Assembly (NCBI RefSeq): GCF_002836255.1
Contig: NZ_PJAU01000033.1
Location: 186,001 to 250,000 of the forward strand
DNA length: 64,000 bases
Reading direction: 5' to 3'
From: Colwellia sp. 75C3
GTDB lineage: Bacteria; Pseudomonadota; Gammaproteobacteria; Enterobacterales; Alteromonadaceae
The notes below the pieces were generated by a model. It was not told where the DNA came from. It searched no databases and saw only the letters and a list, made by a program, of their open reading frames with translations. Every line of letters begins with the position of its first letter. Positions within the stretch are counted from its first letter, which is position 1. This document shows, piece after piece, positions 1 to 9,798 of this stretch. The position numbers and the translations under genes are program-made.

Positions 1-881
1 AATTCGACATTTCTCTTTGGAGTCAGAGGATGAGTACGACTTTGAATGCCGGGTTGAAAAAAGTAACTGCTGTTATGGCCCATTTCATGAAAATCACCAA
101 CAACATGGGGTTGGTATTGATGGAAATATTTTAATCTGTGCTGGCTTTCTTGTTGAGAGAGTAATAACCAGTCACGGTTTAAATCAAACCAAAAATGATT
201 GGTACGACCGGTAACCCAGTCTTGATGGTGCTCAATGTGGTTGGTATCGCTATTGTCAGTAGAGTTACGATAAGTACTAACCCAATTAACAAATCTATCC
301 ATACCATCAGGGTTGATACTCGGCTCTAATACGATCACCGTATTGGCAAGTAACTCAGCCATTTTTTCATCAGTATTTGCCGCTAAATAATAGGCAACTA
401 TCATGGCAGCATTAGCGCCACTTATTTCATCGCCATGTACGCTGTAACCTAACCAAATAACTAAGGGTGCATTGCCAGCCATTTGTTTATCAAGTTGACG
501 TTTCTTTAAAGAAGTCTTTTGATTAGCCTTTACAGAAGGCTTTTGTGAAAGAATATCTCGGTCATTGAGAATATTTGACAGATTAGCTAAGTTTTTAGCA
601 CTAGAAATGGTCACCAGTAGCTGCTCTCGCTGCTGGGCTGTTTTCCCCATCGAGGTGATACTGACACGTTCAGAATCTTTGGCCAGCTGATAAAAATAGT
701 TTTTTAGTTGATCATGCCTGACATGGCGCTGGCCAATTTCAAAGCCTAAACTATTGCTAGGTAAGGAGATTTCGCTATTAAATTGACTACCAGTAGGTAA
801 GTAATCTTGTACCGGCATAGCAATAAGCTTGGTAGAGCAGAGCAGAGTAATTGATAAAATTATAATTCGTATAAGTAACAT
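1..881 (-). CDS. M14 family zinc carboxypeptidase, 3' end cut by window edge
   Basis: The minus-strand frame is open from an ATG at 881 to the left edge, giving about 293 N-terminal residues. An N-terminal hydrophobic signal peptide (MLLIRIIILSITLLCSTKLIA) is followed by the M14 fold. The zinc motif is visible as GYSVHGDEISGANA (His and Glu of HxxE), followed by EPSINPDGMDRF and then GDFHEMGHNSSYFF, which fits the region of the third zinc ligand. The family consists of secreted or periplasmic metallopeptidases that remove C-terminal residues. The catalytic Glu would lie beyond the edge. It is transcribed away from nfuA. The family is clear; the substrate is unknown. Confidence 0.85.
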   Translation of the reverse strand, partial: MLLIRIIILSITLLCSTKLIAMPVQDYLPTGSQFNSEISLPSNSLGFEIGQRHVRHDQLKNYFYQLAKDSERVSITSMGKTAQQREQLLVTISSAKNLANLSNILNDRDILSQKPSVKANQKTSLKKRQLDKQMAGNAPLVIWLGYSVHGDEISGANAAMIVAYYLAANTDEKMAELLANTVIVLEPSINPDGMDRFVNWVSTYRNSTDNSDTNHIEHHQDWVTGRTNHFWFDLNRDWLLLSQQESQHRLKYFHQYQPHVVGDFHEMGHNSSYFFQPGIQSRTHPLTPKRNVE

Positions 882-1077
882 CTAGATGGCCTCGTTTATA
901 GACTCGTCTAAGGTATCAAACAAAAGCATAAAAATCATTAGCACATAACCAAATAGCAGCGTAAAATAGTCATACTTGAGTAAAACAGTCAGGTATTTTT
1001 TCAACTGAATATTCTAAAGTGACGTTAAAGTGATTTTAAAGTATTAAAAGTATCCGAGAGCAGAGAGAGCTAACACA

Positions 1078-1656
1078 ATGATCACTATTTCAGAAAATGC
1101 ACAAAAGCATTTTATCAAATTACTTTCGCAGCAAGCTGAAGGTACCCATATCCGTGTTTTTGTTGTAAACCCTGGCACCGCGAAAGCTGAATGTGGCGTT
1201 TCATACTGCCCTCCTGACGCGGTTGAAGCAGATGATATAACTCTGCCTTTTGAAGGCTTTTCAGCGATGATTGATGCTGATAGTAAAGGCTTTTTAGAAG
1301 AAGCTGAAATTGATTTTACTACCGATCAAATGGGCTCACAGCTTACTTTGAAAGCCCCTAACGCTAAATTACGTAAAGTAGCTGATGACGCACCGTTATT
1401 TGAACGTGTGCATTACTTCTTACAAGCTGAAGTTAACCCTCAGTTAGCAGGTCATGGCGGTGAATGTACTTTAGTTGAAATAACTGAAGATGGTTATGCT
1501 GTATTACAATTTGGCGGTGGCTGTAATGGTTGTGCACAAATTGATGTCACGGTAAAAGATGGCATTGAAAAGCAATTGATTGACTTGATGGGTGGCGAAA
1601 TAAAAGGCGTTAAAGATGCTACAGAGCATGAGCGCGGTGATCATTCGTATTACTAA
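1078..1656 (+). CDS. nfuA: Fe/S biogenesis protein NfuA
   Basis: This 192-residue protein has the usual NfuA length and layout. An N-terminal degenerate A-type (HesB/IscA-like) domain covers about residues 1-95, and a C-terminal Nfu domain carries the CxxC motif in [18 protein letters not shown]. NfuA carries a 4Fe-4S cluster from the scaffold to apo-proteins, especially under iron limitation or oxidative stress. The start at 1078 follows a purine-rich GAGAGCAGAGAGAGC stretch that serves as ribosome binding site. It is a stand-alone cytosolic gene; the small membrane-protein genes follow 39 bases later. Confidence 0.95.
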   Translation: MITISENAQKHFIKLLSQQAEGTHIRVFVVNPGTAKAECGVSYCPPDAVEADDITLPFEGFSAMIDADSKGFLEEAEIDFTTDQMGSQLTLKAPNAKLRKVADDAPLFERVHYFLQAEVNPQLAGHGGECTLVEITEDGYAVLQFGGGCNGCAQIDVTVKDGIEKQLIDLMGGEIKGVKDATEHERGDHSYY

Positions 1657-1695
1657 AATTTAGTTTATACGAGTAGTTAATATGATTAACTTCAC

Positions 1696-1956
1696 ATGAT
1701 TAAATTATTAGATAAAATAGGCCAAAATCCACAATACAGTTTAACACTGTTCTTACGTGGACTTGGCCTTTTTGTTATTGGCTTGATCTTTGTTGCTTTG
1801 GGATATTTTTATCATCACCTTTGGCAAATTATTGGCATTATAACACTGGCACTGGCCTGCTTATTGTCAGCATGGGGCTATTTAGGCATCTTTGCCAATC
1901 GTTGGTTAAATATTCTTTATCGCTCTCGACCCGCTAACAAACGATCTACTAAATGA
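1696..1956 (+). CDS. small two-helix membrane protein, function unknown
   Basis: An 86-residue protein with two hydrophobic segments (about residues 19-39 and 43-66) and a basic C-terminal tail ending RPANKRSTK. It overlaps the following VanZ-like gene by four bases (ATGA), so the two are almost certainly co-translated. I recognise no family. The overlap and the typical codon use are the support for it being real. Confidence 0.7.
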   Translation: MIKLLDKIGQNPQYSLTLFLRGLGLFVIGLIFVALGYFYHHLWQIIGIITLALACLLSAWGYLGIFANRWLNILYRSRPANKRSTK

Positions 1957-2315
1957 AACTTATCATTACCTTAATAAAACAATATTGGCTTATCCTTACT
2001 GTTTTTTTACTTACCGCTATCGCAGCCTTATCTTTATGGCCTGCGGAACATTTACCCCAAGTTCCAGGTAGTGATAAAACTCATCACTTCATCTCTTATG
2101 GCGCATTAATGTTGCCATTAGCATTACGTAAACCAAAACATTGGTTATGGATAGCGTTAGGTTTTGCTAGTTTTAGTGGCGCGATTGAGATAATTCAACC
2201 CTATGTTAATCGATATGGCGAGTGGCTAGATATGGCCGCTAATGTTACTGGTTTAGCATGTGGTATAATACTCGCTAGAATTATTGAGTATTTGGCTGGT
2301 GGTTACATTAAATAA
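1953..2315 (+). CDS. VanZ family membrane protein
   Basis: A 120-residue protein with about four hydrophobic segments. The pattern GSDKTHHFISYGALMLPLALR followed by GAIEIIQPYVNRYGEWLDMAANVTG is the VanZ-like signature (H-F-x-x-Y-x-x-L, then E-x-x-Q, then D-x-x-A-N-x-x-G). The biochemical role of this family outside teicoplanin resistance is not established. It overlaps the upstream small membrane protein by four bases, which points to an operon. Confidence 0.85.
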   Translation: MKLIITLIKQYWLILTVFLLTAIAALSLWPAEHLPQVPGSDKTHHFISYGALMLPLALRKPKHWLWIALGFASFSGAIEIIQPYVNRYGEWLDMAANVTGLACGIILARIIEYLAGGYIK

Positions 2316-2428
2316 CCTTTGGTTACATAACGAATACAAGTGATTGAGTGTTAGTTGACCGGCATCAAGCTTGCCTCATATTAGCGTGGTAGTATTCTTT
2401 CACTTTACTCAATTAAGTCAATTACCTT

Positions 2429-2704
2429 ATGTCGACAGAAACTCCTGCACATCATCTTCCGGTAGCACATCCACCCAAGCGGTTATGGCAAAAAGTATCC
2501 TCAATCATCGCAAAAGGCAGTTTTGGTTTGGCTGCCATTGGCGTTGTGGTGACAATAATTTACGGCAGTGATGTCGAAGCCGATATTAAAGCCGCACTTG
2601 GCGCAAGCACCTTTTTTTGTTTTGCTGTGGGTGTTGTTTGTCAAACTATGGGGGGCACTAGCATTCCAAATTTAAAGCCAGCGCCAAATAAAACTGATGA
2701 TTAA
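2429..2704 (+). CDS. hypothetical small membrane protein
   Basis: A 91-residue frame with a polar, His-containing N-terminus (MSTETPAHHLPVAHPPKRLW) and two hydrophobic stretches (about residues 31-46 and 55-73). No family is recognised and no strong ribosome binding site precedes it. I prefer it to the overlapping frame at 2371-2571, whose translation is rich in Ser, Cys and Trp and looks non-coding. Confidence 0.55.
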   Translation: MSTETPAHHLPVAHPPKRLWQKVSSIIAKGSFGLAAIGVVVTIIYGSDVEADIKAALGASTFFCFAVGVVCQTMGGTSIPNLKPAPNKTDD

Positions 2705-2862
2705 CAAAGTTATCTAATACTTGCTAAATAGTCATGAAATCGAACAGTAGTACAGGTATCTTAAACGAAATTACTAGTTTTAAACTAAAAACATTCTAAA
2801 GTTCTAGTGGTTTAAAGCAAAAGGCGTTATTTTATCTTTTCTGATTTTTAAAGGTATAGACC

Positions 2863-3936
2863 ATGAAAAATATGTTGCGGACACTATTTTCAGTTTCACT
2901 ATTATTGAGTGTTTCGCTCTGCAGTCATGCAGCAGTCATTCTACAATACCATCACGTTAGCGATAGCACACCCGCAAGCACTAGTATTTCTCCAAAGCAA
3001 TTTGAAGTTCACTTACAATACCTTAAAGATAATAACTTTAAGGTGGTGCCTCTATCTGATTTAATTGAGGGTATTAAAAACCAGCAGCCCCTACCTGACA
3101 AAAGTGTCGCTATTACTTTTGATGATGCTTATACCGATGTATTAACGCAGGCCAAGCCCATCTTAGACAAGTTTGCTTTCCCGTATACCATTTATGTTAA
3201 TCCAGGCATTATCAATCGAAATGAAAATAATGATGCCTCACATTATTTGTCATGGATACAACTCAAAGCGCTTTCCGATGAAGGTGTCATTATTGCGAAC
3301 CATGGGTATGAACATGATTCAATGGCACGTATTACCGAAGGATTAACGCAAGCTCAATGGTTAACTAAACAAACGGAATTATTATTAAAAGCGGAAGCGG
3401 TTATTAAAGAAAATACCGGCCAAAGCTGGCGATATTATGCTTATCCTTATGGCGAGTATGATGTGGCAGTACAGGCATGGGCAAAAGAAAATGGTTTTGT
3501 TGCTTTTTCTCAGCAATCAGGCGCCATTGATTTATCAACCGACTTGACTAGCGTTCCGCGTTTTCCGGCCTCAAAACCGTATGACAAAATATCTGGTTTA
3601 CGTGATAAATTAAACTCGTTGGCATTCAATATCAGTTTGAAAGACGAGCAAGCCGAAACAATCTTTAAACATAAAGAAGCTAAAAGCATTACTTTCGATA
3701 TTGAAAGTGGTGACTTTTATAAATCGGCGTTAAATTGTTATATTTCTGGCTTAGGTAAGCAAAAAATCACCTGGCATGATGATAAGAGTTTTAGTATTAA
3801 CTTTACTAAAGATCTTCCTGTTGGCCGAGTTCGCGCTAACTGTACTGCAGCAAGTATTAGCAAACCAGGTCGTTACTATTGGTATTCAAAACCATGGTTT
3901 ATCTTAAAGTCTGATGGCAGCTGGTACCATTTATAA
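2863..3936 (+). CDS. secreted polysaccharide deacetylase (NodB homology)
   Basis: A 357-residue protein with a signal peptide ending around LCSHAA. The NodB fold follows: AVILQYHHVS at the N-terminus, the metal-binding AITFDDAY (two Asp), ANHGYEHDSM (His box) and YYAYPYGEYD. This is the PgaB/IcaB-like arrangement that removes N-acetyl or other acyl groups from polysaccharides in the periplasm or on the surface. The C-terminal 110 residues are a separate beta-rich extension of unknown role. No glycosyltransferase lies beside it, so the substrate cannot be told from context. Confidence 0.88.
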   Translation: MKNMLRTLFSVSLLLSVSLCSHAAVILQYHHVSDSTPASTSISPKQFEVHLQYLKDNNFKVVPLSDLIEGIKNQQPLPDKSVAITFDDAYTDVLTQAKPILDKFAFPYTIYVNPGIINRNENNDASHYLSWIQLKALSDEGVIIANHGYEHDSMARITEGLTQAQWLTKQTELLLKAEAVIKENTGQSWRYYAYPYGEYDVAVQAWAKENGFVAFSQQSGAIDLSTDLTSVPRFPASKPYDKISGLRDKLNSLAFNISLKDEQAETIFKHKEAKSITFDIESGDFYKSALNCYISGLGKQKITWHDDKSFSINFTKDLPVGRVRANCTAASISKPGRYYWYSKPWFILKSDGSWYHL

Positions 3937-3956
3937 AAGGGTAAATTTTTACCCTT
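3937..3956. terminator. hairpin between convergent genes
   Basis: AAGGGTAAA and TTTACCCTT form a near-continuous stem with a two-base loop between the convergent deacetylase and sco genes. The A- and T-rich flanks allow it to act in both directions. The T-run is short, so strength is uncertain. Confidence 0.5.
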
Positions 3957-3975
3957 GTTTCCTATTCAGTAGACA

Positions 3976-4644
3976 CTATTGATAAAGAGCGACTATTCTT
4001 TGATAGTCGCTTAATAATTTATCATTATCAATACTAGGTACTTCACCTACCGCTTGTTCAGGTCTAAAAATTGCAGAAATTTTTCCTGCTGGATTGATTA
4101 ATACTAATGATGCGCTGTGATCAACCCAATAGCTTTCATCTCCTGCAGCTACATCAACCTCGTCTTTACTCGCCTCTTTGCTAGTGATGGCATACATCAA
4201 TCCTAAATTCCGTGAAAACGGGAAAAGCACATCGTGATCTGCGCGTAGTGCTTTAAAATTAGGGTTGAAATATCCAATGTATTGTTCGAGTTTTTCAGTG
4301 GTGTCTCTTTTTGGATCAACAGAAACTAGTAATACTTGGCTATTACTGGCAATGGTCGTTAAGTCCTCATAGATAAAATTGAGGTTTTGCAGCGTTGTTG
4401 GGCAGACATCAGGACAAGAGGTATAACCAAAAAAAACCAGTGACCATTTGTCTAGTAACTGCGTATTATTAAAAGGTTGTCCTAACTCATCTGTTAAGCT
4501 AAAAGCTGATATTGGTCGAGCCTGTTTATAATGCAAAGCATATTCAGGTGGCAGCAGCTGCTTTGTTTGCGTAATAAGATGAAAGCCAACTGCGCCAGCA
4601 CTGATTGAGATTAAGGCAATAATGCCATAGATAAATTTATTCAT
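3976..4644 (-). CDS. SCO1/SenC copper chaperone for cytochrome oxidase
   Basis: A 222-residue protein with one N-terminal membrane anchor (about residues 5-25) and a thioredoxin-like Sco domain. The copper motif is TSCPDVCPT (CxxxC), and the distal His lies in WVDHSASLVLINPAGK. Sco proteins deliver copper to the CuA centre of oxidase subunit II or keep its cysteines reduced. It is the last gene of the cox cluster, 96 bases after cyoE. A hairpin (3989-4010) lies inside its 3' end. Confidence 0.93.
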   Translation of the reverse strand: MNKFIYGIIALISISAGAVGFHLITQTKQLLPPEYALHYKQARPISAFSLTDELGQPFNNTQLLDKWSLVFFGYTSCPDVCPTTLQNLNFIYEDLTTIASNSQVLLVSVDPKRDTTEKLEQYIGYFNPNFKALRADHDVLFPFSRNLGLMYAITSKEASKDEVDVAAGDESYWVDHSASLVLINPAGKISAIFRPEQAVGEVPSIDNDKLLSDYQRIVALYQ

Positions 4645-4740
4645 CGAAATCCTGTGTATCCTGCCATTGTTGCTAAGTTATATTATTAAGGCTTTATCAC
4701 CACGTTATTGGTGACAAAGCTGTGCGATAGTTTTTGAATA

Positions 4741-5694
4741 TTAGCCCATTGGTAGCCAATAATGATCGAGCAGTAATATAATGAAAAGTAACATCAAGTG
4801 TATGATGGAAAATTTGAATGTTGCCATTGCCGTCTCTTCTTTCGCATGAAATTTGAGTTGCCAAGCATAGCCAAAAAAGATCAAGTTCAAACTACAAGCA
4901 CCGACTAAGTACAACCAATTGCTCATGCCAACTAAATAAGGCAACAAACACACAACAAACAGTAATACGGTATATAACAATATCTGTGTTTTAGTGAAAC
5001 TCACGCCATGAGTTACTGGCAACATAGGGATATTCACTTTGGCATAATCATCTTTACGGTGAATAGCTAATGCCCAAAAGTGTGGTGGTGTCCAAGTAAA
5101 AATTATCAATACTAATAATAAAGCGTTAGGTGCTACTTCATTCGTCATTGCTGTCCAACCCAATAAAGGAGGGATAGCACCGGCTAAACCACCGATAGTG
5201 ATATTTTGCGGGGTAGCACGCTTTAAATACATGGTATAAACAAAGCTATAACCCACTAAACCCGCTAAGGTCAAATATGCAGTCAGCGGGTTGACTAAGA
5301 CATAAAGCATAATAAAACCTAACAAGGCTATGCTAGCTGCAAACACAATGGCACTAGTGACGCTAATTCTACCTTCAGGTAAAGGTCTGTTATGTGTTCG
5401 GCCCATAACGGTATCAATTTTTTCATCAACGATATGATTAATCGCTGCCGCTGCTGAAGACAATAAACCAATGCCTAGCATAGCAGGTATTAACCGTTGC
5501 CATGGTAAGGCACCAGGCACAGATAAACTCATACCCACTAATGCGGTCAGTACTAGTAAAGCGACAACTTTAGGTTTTGTTATATCGTAATAAGCCCGCC
5601 AATTAGCAAAAACACCACTAATAGAAAATGGCTGATGACCAGTATTAATCGCTGTTGGTATAGGTGACATTGTTTTATTAATAGCTTTACTCAT
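4741..5694 (-). CDS. cyoE: protoheme IX farnesyltransferase (heme O synthase)
   Basis: A 317-residue UbiA-family membrane protein with about nine helices. The first prenyl-diphosphate-binding Asp motif is visible as [22 protein letters not shown] second conserved loop is [15 protein letters not shown]. It attaches a farnesyl group to heme b, making heme O, which CtaA then oxidises to heme A for the aa3 oxidase. It overlaps the end of ctaA by eight bases, indicating translational coupling. The gene is also called ctaB or cox10. Confidence 0.96.
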   Translation of the reverse strand: MSKAINKTMSPIPTAINTGHQPFSISGVFANWRAYYDITKPKVVALLVLTALVGMSLSVPGALPWQRLIPAMLGIGLLSSAAAAINHIVDEKIDTVMGRTHNRPLPEGRISVTSAIVFAASIALLGFIMLYVLVNPLTAYLTLAGLVGYSFVYTMYLKRATPQNITIGGLAGAIPPLLGWTAMTNEVAPNALLLVLIIFTWTPPHFWALAIHRKDDYAKVNIPMLPVTHGVSFTKTQILLYTVLLFVVCLLPYLVGMSNWLYLVGACSLNLIFFGYAWQLKFHAKEETAMATFKFSIIHLMLLFIILLLDHYWLPMG

Positions 5695-6748
5695 TGAGAG
5701 ACTCCTCGGAATTTTGTCTTAACTTATAAGCTAAGGTGATCAAACTTAGCATTAAAAAGGCGGCAACTAAATTGTGCGCAACAGCCACTTTAAGTGGCAA
5801 AGAAAACCAAATATTACTGACCCCTAAACTAATTTGAATGATTAACAAACTCAGTAAAATAATGGCGGCACTCTTTATAGAATGATTTCTTGCTTTGAGA
5901 AACACCATGATGGCTAACCAAGCGAGAAACACACCGGTAATGATGGCGCCTAAACGATGACTAACATGAATAGTCACTCGTTCATTATGAGCGAGGTGGC
6001 CAAATTCATAACTTTCTTTGGCTGGAGGAATTAAGTCAAACGACTGCTCAAAACTTAAATCCGATAACCAGTCACCCTGACAAATAGGTAACTCTACGCA
6101 ACTCATCGCGGCATAATTTGAGGAGGTCCATCCGCCAAGGGCAATTTGTGCAGTCAAAATAGTAATGCCTAGGAGTGCAAAGCTGCTGTATTTTTTAAGT
6201 TGCCAATCAACTAAGTTCGCTCCTTGAGCATTTATTCCTTTAGACTTAATACGCAAATATAATAAAAACAGTAAGCACAGCGTGGTAAAACCGCCGAGTA
6301 AATGTCCCATCACCACAATGGGCATTAATTTCAATGTTACCGTCCACATACCTAGTGCTGCTTGGAAGATAACAACGCATAAAATACAGATCGGTAGCAA
6401 GACCGGATAGCGAACTCTTGAGCTTTTTGACAAACGTAATTTGATTGAAAAAAAGGCGATAGCAGCAATAAGTAAACCCAGACTACCGGCAAAATAGCGG
6501 TGAATCATCTCATTCCATGCTTTAGCAGGTTCTACCGGTCGTTGTGGGAAAGCTTGCTCTGCAGTGGCTATTTGTACACTCGTTTCAGGTACATCAAGTA
6601 AACCGTAACATGTTGGCCAATCAGGGCAGCCTAGGCCAGCATGAGTTAAACGCGTATAAGCGCCTAAGCCAATGACAACAATGGCTAACAATAAACTGGT
6701 TAGTACTAAACGACGCAGTGTCTTTGTGTTTTTGTTGTGTTCTGTCAT
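5687..6748 (-). CDS. ctaA: heme A synthase (COX15/CtaA)
   Basis: A 353-residue membrane protein with about eight helices. Family signatures are [15 protein letters not shown] near residue 36 and a second, related Cys-containing loop [12 protein letters not shown], with conserved heme His residues in the [13 protein letters not shown] and HVSHRLGA segments. It oxidises the C8 methyl of heme O to a formyl group. It lies immediately before cyoE, so the two steps of heme A synthesis are encoded together within the oxidase operon. Confidence 0.95.
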   Translation of the reverse strand: MTEHNKNTKTLRRLVLTSLLLAIVVIGLGAYTRLTHAGLGCPDWPTCYGLLDVPETSVQIATAEQAFPQRPVEPAKAWNEMIHRYFAGSLGLLIAAIAFFSIKLRLSKSSRVRYPVLLPICILCVVIFQAALGMWTVTLKLMPIVVMGHLLGGFTTLCLLFLLYLRIKSKGINAQGANLVDWQLKKYSSFALLGITILTAQIALGGWTSSNYAAMSCVELPICQGDWLSDLSFEQSFDLIPPAKESYEFGHLAHNERVTIHVSHRLGAIITGVFLAWLAIMVFLKARNHSIKSAAIILLSLLIIQISLGVSNIWFSLPLKVAVAHNLVAAFLMLSLITLAYKLRQNSEESLNE

Positions 6749-6752
6749 TTAT

Positions 6753-7400
6753 TTAGCCAACCTTAGAGTATTTCAAAAGCTTTTTCATATCGGCGATAAT
6801 AGCTTTACCAAAAGCAGCTTGTTGATCTACTTTTTCTGGTAGCTGATGTCTTAAAATAATGTTACCTAAGGGATCGGCGATGAGCACTTGTGGCTCTAGC
6901 AGTAAATTATTCATTTGAGATGTTAAGGCAAGTATTTCCCACTGGCTCTTGGCAAGTTGTTCACTTTGTTGGGCAGAAAAAATATTTTTCTTGAGTAATA
7001 CCGGAGTAACCCTTGGCATATCTTTTCCTAGCGCAACATAGCTGTTATGTACCGCTTCAATACTATGCAAACAGAGCTCAGGACATACGTTGGGTAGTCG
7101 ATAAATAATAAGCCATTGTTTGGCAAATTGAGACTGATCAATACCTAATTCATTGAGCGTTAAAGGCTGCTCCAATAATTTACCTTGATTCGTTACTCCT
7201 AAGTCTAGCCACTGATTTTCTAAGGCTAATTTTGCTAATAATATCGGCAATATAAATACTGAAAGCAGTAATAGTAAACTACGACGGTTTCTATATTTGG
7301 AGCTATGAGTCGAAGTATGGTCTGAGTTATTAGTACTGTTACTTGTCAGGGAGACGGTACTGCCATCACTTGAATCGTTTGGGTTTATTGAAGTAGCCAT
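6753..7400 (-). CDS. membrane-anchored Sco-like protein of the cox operon
   Basis: A 215-residue protein with a Ser/Thr/Asn-rich N-terminal tail, one membrane helix (about residues 42-61) and a soluble domain. I see a Sco-like CxxxC in LPNVCPELCLHSIEAVHNSY, aligned in position and surroundings with the CPDVC of the true Sco protein in this operon. A distal strand-turn VLIADPLGNIILRH matches Sco's LVLINPAGKI, but the conserved copper-binding His before it is missing. Such proteins are usually annotated only as oxidase-associated hypotheticals. A role in CuA assembly or thiol reduction is inference. It ends four bases before ctaA. Confidence 0.75.
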   Translation of the reverse strand: MATSINPNDSSDGSTVSLTSNSTNNSDHTSTHSSKYRNRRSLLLLLSVFILPILLAKLALENQWLDLGVTNQGKLLEQPLTLNELGIDQSQFAKQWLIIYRLPNVCPELCLHSIEAVHNSYVALGKDMPRVTPVLLKKNIFSAQQSEQLAKSQWEILALTSQMNNLLLEPQVLIADPLGNIILRHQLPEKVDQQAAFGKAIIADMKKLLKYSKVG

Positions 7401-7457
7401 ACATTACCGCCTTATTTTCTTTTTATTATTATGTAGAGTGTTTTTAATGTTGTTCGT

Positions 7458-8276
7458 TTACGTATTTTGTAAAGCCTCGGGTGAATTATCAGCAGCATCG
7501 CGGGTAGCCTTGTGTGTTTTAATCCGCAAGCTAATCATCAATATTAACCAAGCGAGGGCTAAAGCGGCCCATTGAAATGAATAGCCAAAATGTTTTTCCG
7601 ATGGCATCACCATGGGGTGCCAATTTTTTATATAACCAAGGGTTTCTTTTGGATCGACATAGATAACAAATGGCAGCAGAGGCTTATTTATTTTCGGGGA
7701 TATTAAAGTAGAGAACTTATCTAATTCAATTTGCTGTACCCGTAAGGGCCAACTTGGCTGCGTAAAATCTTGTGCTTGCAGCATTATGCCTTGCTCAATA
7801 ATGCGAACATGGCCTTGGAAGGTAAATTTTTCATGTAAAGCAGTAACATCAGGTAGTATATTTCGATCAATTGAGCCCTGTACCCAACCTAAATTAACTA
7901 ATACTGCATGAGTTGGCGTTTCTACTACTTGTAATACCCGATAACCTAGCGAGCTTTTCTCCACTTGATTATCGAGTAGGAATACATAGTTTTCATTAAA
8001 CTGACCATTAATGGTGACAGGGAGGTCATTAATACTTTCTTTACCGATAAACTGTTTATCGTTAGATAGTTTAACTATTTCGTTTAGGGTTAACGGCGAT
8101 TCCTCATTGAGTTGCGTAATGCGGACCGTGCGCTGCTCTTTCTCGAAGCCTCGGTTAAATTGCCAAATAGACAATTTAACTAAACCAATAAAGACAATAA
8201 GTGTAAGCCCTAACCAAAGGGCATTTCTTACTACTGATTTAGCTAATGTTTTTTTCGGGGAATGAGCATACTGCAA
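7458..8276 (-). CDS. SURF1 family oxidase assembly protein
   Basis: SURF1 proteins have two membrane helices flanking a periplasmic domain and help insert heme A into subunit I. Here a helix near the start (LGLTLIVFIGLVKLSIWQ) leads into FNRGFEKEQR, and a second helix lies near the C-terminus (YSFQWAALALAWLIL). The conserved GWVQG is present. I place the start at TTG 8276: an AAGG site overlapping the coxC stop lies about 11 bases upstream. The longer frame from ATG 8351 would run 64 bases into coxC and add a Cys-rich leader unlike the family. Confidence 0.85.
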   Translation of the reverse strand: MQYAHSPKKTLAKSVVRNALWLGLTLIVFIGLVKLSIWQFNRGFEKEQRTVRITQLNEESPLTLNEIVKLSNDKQFIGKESINDLPVTINGQFNENYVFLLDNQVEKSSLGYRVLQVVETPTHAVLVNLGWVQGSIDRNILPDVTALHEKFTFQGHVRIIEQGIMLQAQDFTQPSWPLRVQQIELDKFSTLISPKINKPLLPFVIYVDPKETLGYIKNWHPMVMPSEKHFGYSFQWAALALAWLILMISLRIKTHKATRDAADNSPEALQNT

Positions 8277-8287
8277 AAAGTCAGACC

Positions 8288-9172
8288 TTATAATATATAG
8301 ACAAAAACAAAAAGCATTACCCAAACCACATCGACAAAATGCCAATACCAACTTGCCGCTTGAAAAGCAAAATGATTCTCAGGGGTGAAATGGCCTTTTA
8401 ATATTCTAAACCACATTACAATTAACATAATACAGCCCAAAGTAACGTGCATGCCGTGAAAGCCTGTCAATAAGTAGAAAGTATTACCGTAAACACCACT
8501 ATCTAAAAATAAACGCATTTCTTCAGAGTAGCCGTGCGCGTATTCTAATACTTGAAAGCCCATAAACGATACGCCAAGTAATATAGTGATACCCAACCAT
8601 ATTTTTAGCGGCTTACGTTCATTTTTAATTAAAGCTGTGTGAGCAAAATGTGCAGTAATCGAAGACGTTAATAGCAGAACGGTGTTAATCAAGGGTAAGC
8701 CAAACCAACCCATCGATGTGGTAGTCGTACCGTCAGGCGTTGTTAGTAAAGGCCATTGGGCAACAAAGTCAGGCCAAAGTACCGCGCCAGTTGCAGCGTT
8801 ATTACCTGCTCCACCTAACCAAGGCACAGAAAATACCCGTAAATAGAGTAAGGCGCCAAAAAATGCGGCAAAAAACATCACTTCAGAAAATATAAACCAA
8901 CTCATACCTTGGCGGAATGAATTATCCATTTGGTGTGAGTACTTACCGGATAAGGACTCTTTAATGACATCACTAAACCAACCAACGAGCATATAGACAA
9001 CAAGTGCAATACCCGCCAACAGTAAATAACCACCGTAACCACTTTGTTCATTTTTTAAATCGGTGACATAGTTAGCGGCGCCAAAGGCGATCATAAATAG
9101 TGCTACCGCGCCGACAATTGGCCAGTGACTTTGATCAGGTACATAATAACTTTCGTATTCTTTGTTAGTCAT
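8288..9172 (-). CDS. coxC: cytochrome c oxidase subunit III
   Basis: A 294-residue protein with seven predicted helices, typical of subunit III. Signatures include the RQGMSWFIFSEVMFFAAFFGALLY region with its conserved Glu, FLLTGFHGMHVTLG, and the C-terminal HFAFQAASWYWHFVDVVWVMLF. Subunit III stabilises the catalytic core and proton uptake. It lies between ctaG and surf1 in the operon. Confidence 0.97.
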   Translation of the reverse strand: MTNKEYESYYVPDQSHWPIVGAVALFMIAFGAANYVTDLKNEQSGYGGYLLLAGIALVVYMLVGWFSDVIKESLSGKYSHQMDNSFRQGMSWFIFSEVMFFAAFFGALLYLRVFSVPWLGGAGNNAATGAVLWPDFVAQWPLLTTPDGTTTTSMGWFGLPLINTVLLLTSSITAHFAHTALIKNERKPLKIWLGITILLGVSFMGFQVLEYAHGYSEEMRLFLDSGVYGNTFYLLTGFHGMHVTLGCIMLIVMWFRILKGHFTPENHFAFQAASWYWHFVDVVWVMLFVFVYIL

Positions 9173-9199
9173 TTTCTATCCCTTTTTTCGAGTAGAACC

Positions 9200-9793
9200 C
9201 TATGACGACTTCTCGGTTATGTCATACAAGGTATAAGATAAAGTTAACGTTTTTATATCTGCAGGTAGTTCTAAATCTACATAAAACTGCAAACTCATCT
9301 CAACGTCAGTTCCCGCAGCTAGCGGTTGTTGAGTAAAACAAAAACATTCAATTTTATGAAAATAATTTGCTGCTAAACCTGGTGATACTGATGGAACTGC
9401 TTGCCCGATAATGTCATGAGAAGCATTATTCTTTGCATAGAACGACACTAATTTCATTTCACCCGGGTGAACATCAATTTCATTAATTACTGGCTCAAAC
9501 TTCCACGGAATACCTTTAGCATTACGGGTAATAAACTGTACTCTTACCGTACGTGATTCATCGACGCTACTTGCCGTATAAGCCACTGCAGTATCATTAG
9601 TTTTGCCATTTAGGCCGGTAATATCACAAAACACATCATATAAAGGCACCAGCGCAAAACCAAAGCCAAACATAGCAACAACGACAAGCAGTAATTTTTT
9701 TACCGTTTTATTGTTATTACTAATACTAATACCCGTATCAGTATTAGTATTAGTTGCGTTATCTATGTTGGCTTTGTCTTCGTTAGTGCTCAT
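9200..9793 (-). CDS. ctaG: cytochrome c oxidase assembly protein CtaG (Cox11)
   Basis: A 197-residue protein with one N-terminal membrane helix (about residues 32-52) and a periplasmic beta domain. The copper-binding motif is in KIECFCFTQQPL (CFCF), and the family signature PWKFEP is present. It delivers copper to the CuB site of subunit I. The N-terminal 30 residues are an Asn/Thr/Asp-rich cytoplasmic tail. It starts five bases after coxA and ends before coxC, the usual proteobacterial order. Confidence 0.96.
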   Translation of the reverse strand: MSTNEDKANIDNATNTNTDTGISISNNNKTVKKLLLVVVAMFGFGFALVPLYDVFCDITGLNGKTNDTAVAYTASSVDESRTVRVQFITRNAKGIPWKFEPVINEIDVHPGEMKLVSFYAKNNASHDIIGQAVPSVSPGLAANYFHKIECFCFTQQPLAAGTDVEMSLQFYVDLELPADIKTLTLSYTLYDITEKSS

Positions 9794-9798
9794 ATAAA

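Noticed and set aside
17..214. Short plus-strand frame at the left edge
   Set aside because: It is antisense to the M14 carboxypeptidase, whose zinc motifs make the minus strand the real one.
2371..2571. Frame overlapping the small membrane protein gene
   Set aside because: Low-complexity Ser/Thr/Cys-rich translation with no domain; the other frame gives a believable two-helix protein.
3989..4010. Hairpin GCGACTAT/ATAGTCGC as the cox operon terminator
   Set aside because: It lies inside the sco coding end and lacks a T-run on the minus strand, so the role is unproven.
8277..8351. SURF1 start at ATG 8351
   Set aside because: It would overlap coxC by 64 bases and add a Cys-rich leader; TTG 8276 has a proper ribosome binding site.
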